Notes under the pieces: generated by a model
Database searches by the model: none
The model's input: the letters and a program-made list of their open reading frames with translations, nothing else
What the model was told of the DNA's origin: nothing
Part shown: piece by piece, positions 6,055 through 9,154 of the stretch
How positions within the stretch are numbered: position 1 is the stretch's first letter
Layout: the number at the start of each line of letters is the position of its first letter
Position numbers and translations under genes: made by a program
Source: an uncultured Burkholderiales bacterium
GTDB taxonomy: Bacteria > Pseudomonadota > Gammaproteobacteria > Burkholderiales > Burkholderiaceae_C
DNA: 9,154 nucleotides
Assembly (NCBI GenBank): GCA_903926695.1
Contig: CAIYKK010000070.1
Coordinates: 1-9,154 of the forward strand
Reading direction: 5' to 3'

Positions 6055-7107
6055 ATGATTCAGCGACGAACCCTTCTCAAAACTGGCGCAGCCGCCGCGC
6101 TTGGCATACCAGCCCTGGCCGGTTTTGCCCAGCAGAGCGTGACTCTCAAATTTCACACCTTTGTCTCGCCCCAGTCGCAAAACTGGCTGACCATGCACAA
6201 GCCTTGGATGGACAAGATTGAAAAAGAGTCCGGCGGGCGCATCCGGTTCGAGGGGTATCCGGCCATGCAGCTGGGCGGCAGGCCCGCGCAGTTGTACGAC
6301 CAGGTGCGTGACGGCACCGTCGATGTGATCTGGACCGTGCCGGGTTACACCCCAGGGCGCTTTGCGCGCATCGAAGTGTTTGAGCTGCCCTTCATGATGA
6401 GCAACGCCGAGGCCACGTCCCGCGCCTGCTGGGATTACGTGCAAACGATGGCGCCGGACGAATTCAAGGACGTGCAAATGCTGGCGCTGCAGGTGCATGG
6501 CCCCGGCGTGATTCACACCGCAGACAAGCCCGTCAAGTCCGTGGCCGACATGAAAGGCCTCAAAATGCGCGCACCCAACCGGCAGGTTGCCAAAATGATG
6601 AGCTTTTTGGGTGCCACGCCGGTCAGCATGCCGCTGCCGGAAATCACCGACGCGCTGATCAAAGGCACCATCAACGGCTGCGTCATCCCGTGGGAAGTGG
6701 CACCGTCGGTTCGGGTGCCAGAGCTGACCAAATACAGCGCCGAATTTGCCCCGGCGGGCGGCGCGCTCTACACCACCACGCTGCTCCTGGCCATGAACAA
6801 GGCCAAGTACAACGCCTTAGCGCCCGATCTTAAAAAAGTCATCGACAACAACTCAGGGCTGGCCACCTCCGCCTGGCTGGGCAAAATCCAGCAAGGCAAC
6901 GATCCAGCAGGGCGCAAAGCCGCGAGCGACCGGGGCAACACCATCTTCACGATGGGCCTGGAAGAAGCGCAAGAATTTCGCCGCATGTCGCGCCTGGTCG
7001 AGGTCGAGTGGTCGGAGGAAATGCGCAAACAAGGCCATGACGGCTACAAGCTGGTGCAGAACGCCCGCAACCTGATCGACAAGCACACCAAAGTGATCGG
7101 AGCCTGA
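6055..7107 (+). CDS. TRAP transporter substrate-binding protein, DctP family
   Basis: A 350-residue periplasmic solute-binding protein for a TRAP (ion-gradient-driven) importer. The leader has a twin-arginine motif (QRRTLLK, residues 3-9), a hydrophobic Ala/Leu/Gly run and likely cleavage after GFA (about residue 25), suggesting Tat export. The mature part begins TLKFHTFVSPQS. The family fold is supported by a DGTVDVIWTVPGYTPGRF segment (86-103), the conserved MKGLKMRAPN (166-175) whose Arg172 matches the arginine that grips the ligand carboxylate, and a SMPLPEITDALIKGTINGC segment (191-209). The substrate is probably an organic acid, type unknown. The start at 6055 is preceded by AGGA; a longer frame from 5695 overlaps the ABM gene in another frame and lacks a signal peptide at its start, so it is not used. 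No DctQ or DctM membrane gene lies in the window, so the permease must be elsewhere or just an unlinked partner. It may be co-transcribed with the ABM and Nudix genes. Confidence 0.92.
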   Translation: MIQRRTLLKTGAAAALGIPALAGFAQQSVTLKFHTFVSPQSQNWLTMHKPWMDKIEKESGGRIRFEGYPAMQLGGRPAQLYDQVRDGTVDVIWTVPGYTPGRFARIEVFELPFMMSNAEATSRACWDYVQTMAPDEFKDVQMLALQVHGPGVIHTADKPVKSVADMKGLKMRAPNRQVAKMMSFLGATPVSMPLPEITDALIKGTINGCVIPWEVAPSVRVPELTKYSAEFAPAGGALYTTTLLLAMNKAKYNALAPDLKKVIDNNSGLATSAWLGKIQQGNDPAGRKAASDRGNTIFTMGLEEAQEFRRMSRLVEVEWSEEMRKQGHDGYKLVQNARNLIDKHTKVIGA

Positions 7108-7124
7108 AGCGCTACACTTATTTG

Positions 7125-7679
7125 ATGCATCGCTTACCTCTCAAATACTGCCGCCTCTGCGGCTGCGCCGTAGCCTACCGCCTGCCCGATGATGGCGACA
7201 CCAAAGAGCGCGCCGTCTGCACCGCCTGCCACACGGTGCATTACGAAAACCCGCTCAACGTCGTCGGCACCGTGCCATCTTGGGGCGAAGACGGCGCGCA
7301 GGTCTTGCTGTGCAAACGCAACATCGAGCCGCGCCGGGGCAAGTGGACGCTGCCAGCGGGCTTCATGGAGCTGGGCGAAACCACCGCCCAAGGCGCCGCC
7401 CGGGAAACCGAAGAAGAAGCGGGCGCGCAGTTTGAACTGCAAGGCCTGTTTTCGGTGATGAACGTCGCGAGCGTCGGACAGGTGCATCTTTACTACCGCG
7501 CCCGGCTGCTCAGCGCCGAGTTCAACCCCGGTCACGAAACGATGGAAGCGCGCCTGTTCACCGAAGCAGAAATTCCGTGGGACGAAATCGCCTTCCGAAC
7601 GGTCAAAGAAACGGTGGAGCGTTATTTTGAAGACCGGCGCAAGGGCAGTTTTGGCGTCCATGTGATCGACATCGGCTGA
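7125..7679 (+). CDS. Nudix hydrolase with N-terminal zinc ribbon
   Basis: A 184-residue cytoplasmic pyrophosphohydrolase. The N-terminus carries a four-cysteine zinc ribbon (Cys9, Cys12, Cys32, Cys35: CRLC and CTAC). The Nudix box is complete at 79-101: Gly79, five residues, Glu85, seven residues, Arg93-Glu94, then Glu97-Glu98 and Gly100, which bind the catalytic metal. The preceding KWTLPAGFMELGE is typical of the ADP-ribose/NADH-type branch with this zinc ribbon (Nudix_N_2). Such enzymes split nucleoside diphosphates linked to another group; ADP-ribose, NADH or FAD are possible substrates and cannot be separated by sequence. I use the ATG at 7125; the preceding in-frame TTG at 7122 would add one residue. 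No strong ribosome site is seen. The gene begins 17 bases after the dctP stop, so the two are probably co-transcribed. Confidence 0.9.
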   Translation: MHRLPLKYCRLCGCAVAYRLPDDGDTKERAVCTACHTVHYENPLNVVGTVPSWGEDGAQVLLCKRNIEPRRGKWTLPAGFMELGETTAQGAARETEEEAGAQFELQGLFSVMNVASVGQVHLYYRARLLSAEFNPGHETMEARLFTEAEIPWDEIAFRTVKETVERYFEDRRKGSFGVHVIDIG

Positions 7680-7690
7680 ACCGCCGCGCC

Positions 7691-7704
7691 GGGCTTTTCA
7701 GCCC
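7691..7704 (+). terminator. weak hairpin after the Nudix gene
   Basis: GGGCT (7691-7695) and AGCCC (7700-7704) form a five-base-pair stem with a TTTC loop 11 bases after the Nudix stop. The only T-run is about 20 bases further on (near 7725-7731), so an intrinsic terminator is doubtful. The surrounding 98-base spacer is pyrimidine-rich and separates the Nudix gene from rdgC; I see no clear promoter in it. Confidence 0.25.
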
Positions 7705-7777
7705 ATTCCACGCGCCCTTCTCTCCTTTTTTCGGCGTTCCCCGCCATTTCACCGGGCTTTATCCGCCCCGCATTGCC

Positions 7778-8749
7778 ATGTTCAAATCCGCGTCTTTTTT
7801 CCGCATTGCCAGCGATTTTTCCCTGCCGCCTCTGGAGGCGCTGGAAGAAGCGCTGCGGTCGGCCGAGTTCCTGCCCTGCGGTGCCACGCAAGCCGAATCC
7901 AGCGGCTGGATTGCCCCTCGCGGCAACAAAAGCGACGTGCTGGCCGAAGCCGTGGGCTCCAGCGTCATCCTGCGCCTGTGCGTTGAGCGCCGCCCGCTAC
8001 CCGCCTCCGCAGTCAAGGACGCGGTCGATGCGATGGTTGAAAAATACAAGCAGGAAACCGGCCGCGAGCGCGCCAGTTCCAAGGTCAAAAAAGAGTTCAA
8101 GGAAGAAGCCATCCAGACGCTGCTGCCCCGCGCCTTCACCAAACGCTCTTCAACGGCGCTGTGGATCGACCCGGTCAATAAATTTCTGGTCGTCGATTCG
8201 GGCAGCTTGAGCGGCGCCGACAGGGTGGTGAGCCAGCTGATTGAAGCGCTGGGCGCCGTGCCCGGCTCGCGCCCCGGCCTGATGGCGCGGCCCGTGCAGA
8301 CGCAAATGTCCGCAGGCGCGGCGATGGCGCACTGGCTGTCCAGCCGCGAAGCGCCGGTCAGCTTCACCGTGGACCGCGACTGCGAACTCAAAACGCCCGA
8401 TGACCAGAAATCGACCGTGCGCTATTCGCGCCACACGCTGGAAATCGACGAAGTGGCCCAGCACATTGCCGCCGGAAAACTGCCGACGCAGCTCGCCATG
8501 ACGTGGAACGAGCGGGTGTCGTTCACGCTGACCGACATGGCGCAGGTGAAAAAAATCAAACTGCTCGACGTGGTGCTCGACGGCCAGCAAGACAAAGGCA
8601 AGGACGACGATGGTTTTGACGCCGATGCGGCCATCGTGACCGGCGAGCTGTCAGCCTTGATTCCAGATCTGCTCGAAGCGCTGGGCGGCGAACTGCAGGG
8701 CGATAACGCTACCAGCACGGCTGGCGCAGGCGCCCCCGCTGGCAATTGA
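7778..8749 (+). CDS. rdgC: recombination-associated protein RdgC
   Basis: A 323-residue nucleoid-associated DNA-binding protein. In E. coli RdgC (303 residues) forms a ring-shaped dimer around duplex DNA and restrains RecA-driven recombination. The start MFKSASFFRIA, the ESSGWIAPRG segment (40-49), the KVKKEFKEEAIQTLLPRAF segment (102-120) followed by LWIDPVNKFLVVDSGS (128-143), and the late FTLTDMAQVKKIKLLDVV are family hallmarks. The extra length is mainly a low-complexity tail (Ala, Gly, Thr, Pro) after about residue 305. The ribosome site is poor (the upstream bases are CCCCGCATTGCC), but this ATG gives the family N-terminus exactly. It is a chromosomal housekeeping gene and points to a beta- or gammaproteobacterial host. 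It runs convergently toward the minus-strand gene at the right edge. Confidence 0.95.
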   Translation: MFKSASFFRIASDFSLPPLEALEEALRSAEFLPCGATQAESSGWIAPRGNKSDVLAEAVGSSVILRLCVERRPLPASAVKDAVDAMVEKYKQETGRERASSKVKKEFKEEAIQTLLPRAFTKRSSTALWIDPVNKFLVVDSGSLSGADRVVSQLIEALGAVPGSRPGLMARPVQTQMSAGAAMAHWLSSREAPVSFTVDRDCELKTPDDQKSTVRYSRHTLEIDEVAQHIAAGKLPTQLAMTWNERVSFTLTDMAQVKKIKLLDVVLDGQQDKGKDDDGFDADAAIVTGELSALIPDLLEALGGELQGDNATSTAGAGAPAGN

Positions 8750-8761
8750 AACCGCCGCTGA

Positions 8762-8801
8762 CTGGTGTCAGTAGTCTTTTAGACGCTTGACATGACACTA
8801 G
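8762..8801. repeat. nested inverted repeat in the convergent rdgC spacer
   Basis: CTGGTGTCA (8762-8770) pairs with TGACACTAG (8793-8801), nine pairs with one G-U, and inside the loop GTCT-TTT-AGAC (8774-8784) forms a second small hairpin. It begins 12 bases after the rdgC stop and lies between two convergent genes, so a bidirectional terminator is a natural guess. Neither side has the T-run of a standard intrinsic terminator. A protein-binding palindrome is the alternative. Confidence 0.4.
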
Positions 8802-8851
8802 CGGGCCGGTGGATGGCTAACGGCTGGCTGCGGATGGGCAGTCACCGGCAA

Positions 8852-8871
8852 TTCACAAACCGTTCACAAAC
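8852..8871. repeat. tandem TTCACAAAC pair, 11-base period
   Basis: TTCACAAAC occurs at 8852-8860 and 8863-8871, exactly 11 bases apart, about one helical turn. The second copy contains the stop codon of the minus-strand gene. It could be a duplicated short site or a small local duplication at the gene end. Confidence 0.5.
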
Positions 8872-9154
8872 TGTTGACCGGCCCGCTGACGGGCGCGGCC
8901 TTCGGCTCCAGCCCACGCGGGCCGCGTGGCGTAAACCACGACAGGCTGCGGCTGGAGGCGTTGGCATCCTCGACCGCTGGCTGACGGTCCATCTGGGACG
9001 AAGGCCGCAAGGCGTACTGGATTTCAGCCTCAATGCGGGCGATGCGATCGGTGTACATCTTGGCCAGCGCGGCGTGATGCTCGGCAGCGGCCTGGTGCTC
9101 TACCCGCGCCAGATTGGCCTCTTCCAGATACTCGCGGGACTTACGCAGGTAAGC
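8864..9154 (-). CDS. unrecognised coiled-coil-like protein, C-terminal 96 residues
   Basis: The minus-strand frame is open from the right window edge to a TGA at 8866-8864, so only the C-terminus is present. The first half (AYLRKSREYLEEANLARVEH, then AAAEHHAALAKMYTDRIARI) is charged and Ala/Leu-rich, with spacing that suggests one long helix or coiled coil. The second half (from about residue 50) is rich in Pro, Ser and Gly and looks disordered, ending VSGPVNSL. An in-frame ATG at 9058 would give a 64-residue protein, but the helix continues unbroken through it, so it is probably internal. The family is not recognised. Codon use is GC-rich like the host. It converges on rdgC across a 114-base spacer holding an inverted repeat and a short tandem repeat. 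Confidence 0.6.
   Translation of the reverse strand, partial: AYLRKSREYLEEANLARVEHQAAAEHHAALAKMYTDRIARIEAEIQYALRPSSQMDRQPAVEDANASSRSLSWFTPRGPRGLEPKAAPVSGPVNSL

Noticed and set aside
8787..8815. TTGACA at 8787-8792 as a rightward promoter
   Set aside because: No AT-rich -10 lies at the right distance (the area is GGGCCGGTGG) and no rightward gene follows; the hexamer is partly within the palindrome.
1..9154. CRISPR array, tRNA or rRNA gene, insertion sequence, integrase
   Set aside because: No regularly spaced repeat series, cloverleaf-like sequence, transposase or integrase coding motif was seen on either strand.

Overview
The window comes from a GC-rich (roughly 60-65% by local hand counts) proteobacterium. 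The gene set fits a betaproteobacterium of the Burkholderiales, perhaps Comamonadaceae: rdgC, a periplasmic TRAP solute-binding protein with a Tat-type leader, a short CaiB/BaiF CoA-transferase, and a Nudix hydrolase with an N-terminal zinc ribbon. The family placement is inference from gene style and was not tested.

Layout: (1) 1-455, minus strand, is the 5' part of an NYN-domain (PIN-like) putative ribonuclease that runs off the left edge. (2) 682-1560, plus, is a short family III CoA-transferase. (3) 1597-4413, plus, is a large single-chain restriction-modification enzyme of the MmeI (type IIL) kind, with both a D-X9-E-X-K nuclease motif and an N6-adenine methyltransferase core. (4) 4495-5517, plus, is a strikingly AT-rich gene for an unrecognised, membrane-anchored, mostly helical protein. 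(5) 5643-5945, plus, is a small antibiotic-biosynthesis-monooxygenase-like protein. (6) 6055-7107, plus, is a DctP-type TRAP binding protein without its membrane subunits nearby. (7) 7125-7679, plus, is a zinc-ribbon Nudix hydrolase. (8) 7778-8749, plus, is rdgC. (9) 8864-9154, minus, is the C-terminal part of an unrecognised coiled-coil-like protein that runs off the right edge.

The most informative structure is a diverged direct repeat of about 75 bp (1537-1611 and 5529-5604) that flanks the restriction enzyme and the AT-rich gene. Each copy holds the last seven codons plus stop of the CoA-transferase gene, the spacer after it, and an ATG-led start. The second copy therefore carries an orphan tail of the CoA-transferase gene just before the monooxygenase gene. 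The simplest reading is that 1602-5528 is an inserted defence module, and that the CoA-transferase and monooxygenase genes were once adjacent. Base composition inside the module is patchy: the likely target-recognition part of the enzyme is poorer in GC than its flanks, and the following gene is far poorer still, so the module seems to have been assembled in steps.

The enzyme plausibly defends against unmethylated foreign DNA on its own. The AT-rich membrane protein is a candidate partner, or independent cargo, of unknown function. The genes outside the module look like ordinary chromosomal metabolism, transport and DNA maintenance. No tRNA, rRNA, CRISPR array, insertion sequence or integrase was seen.
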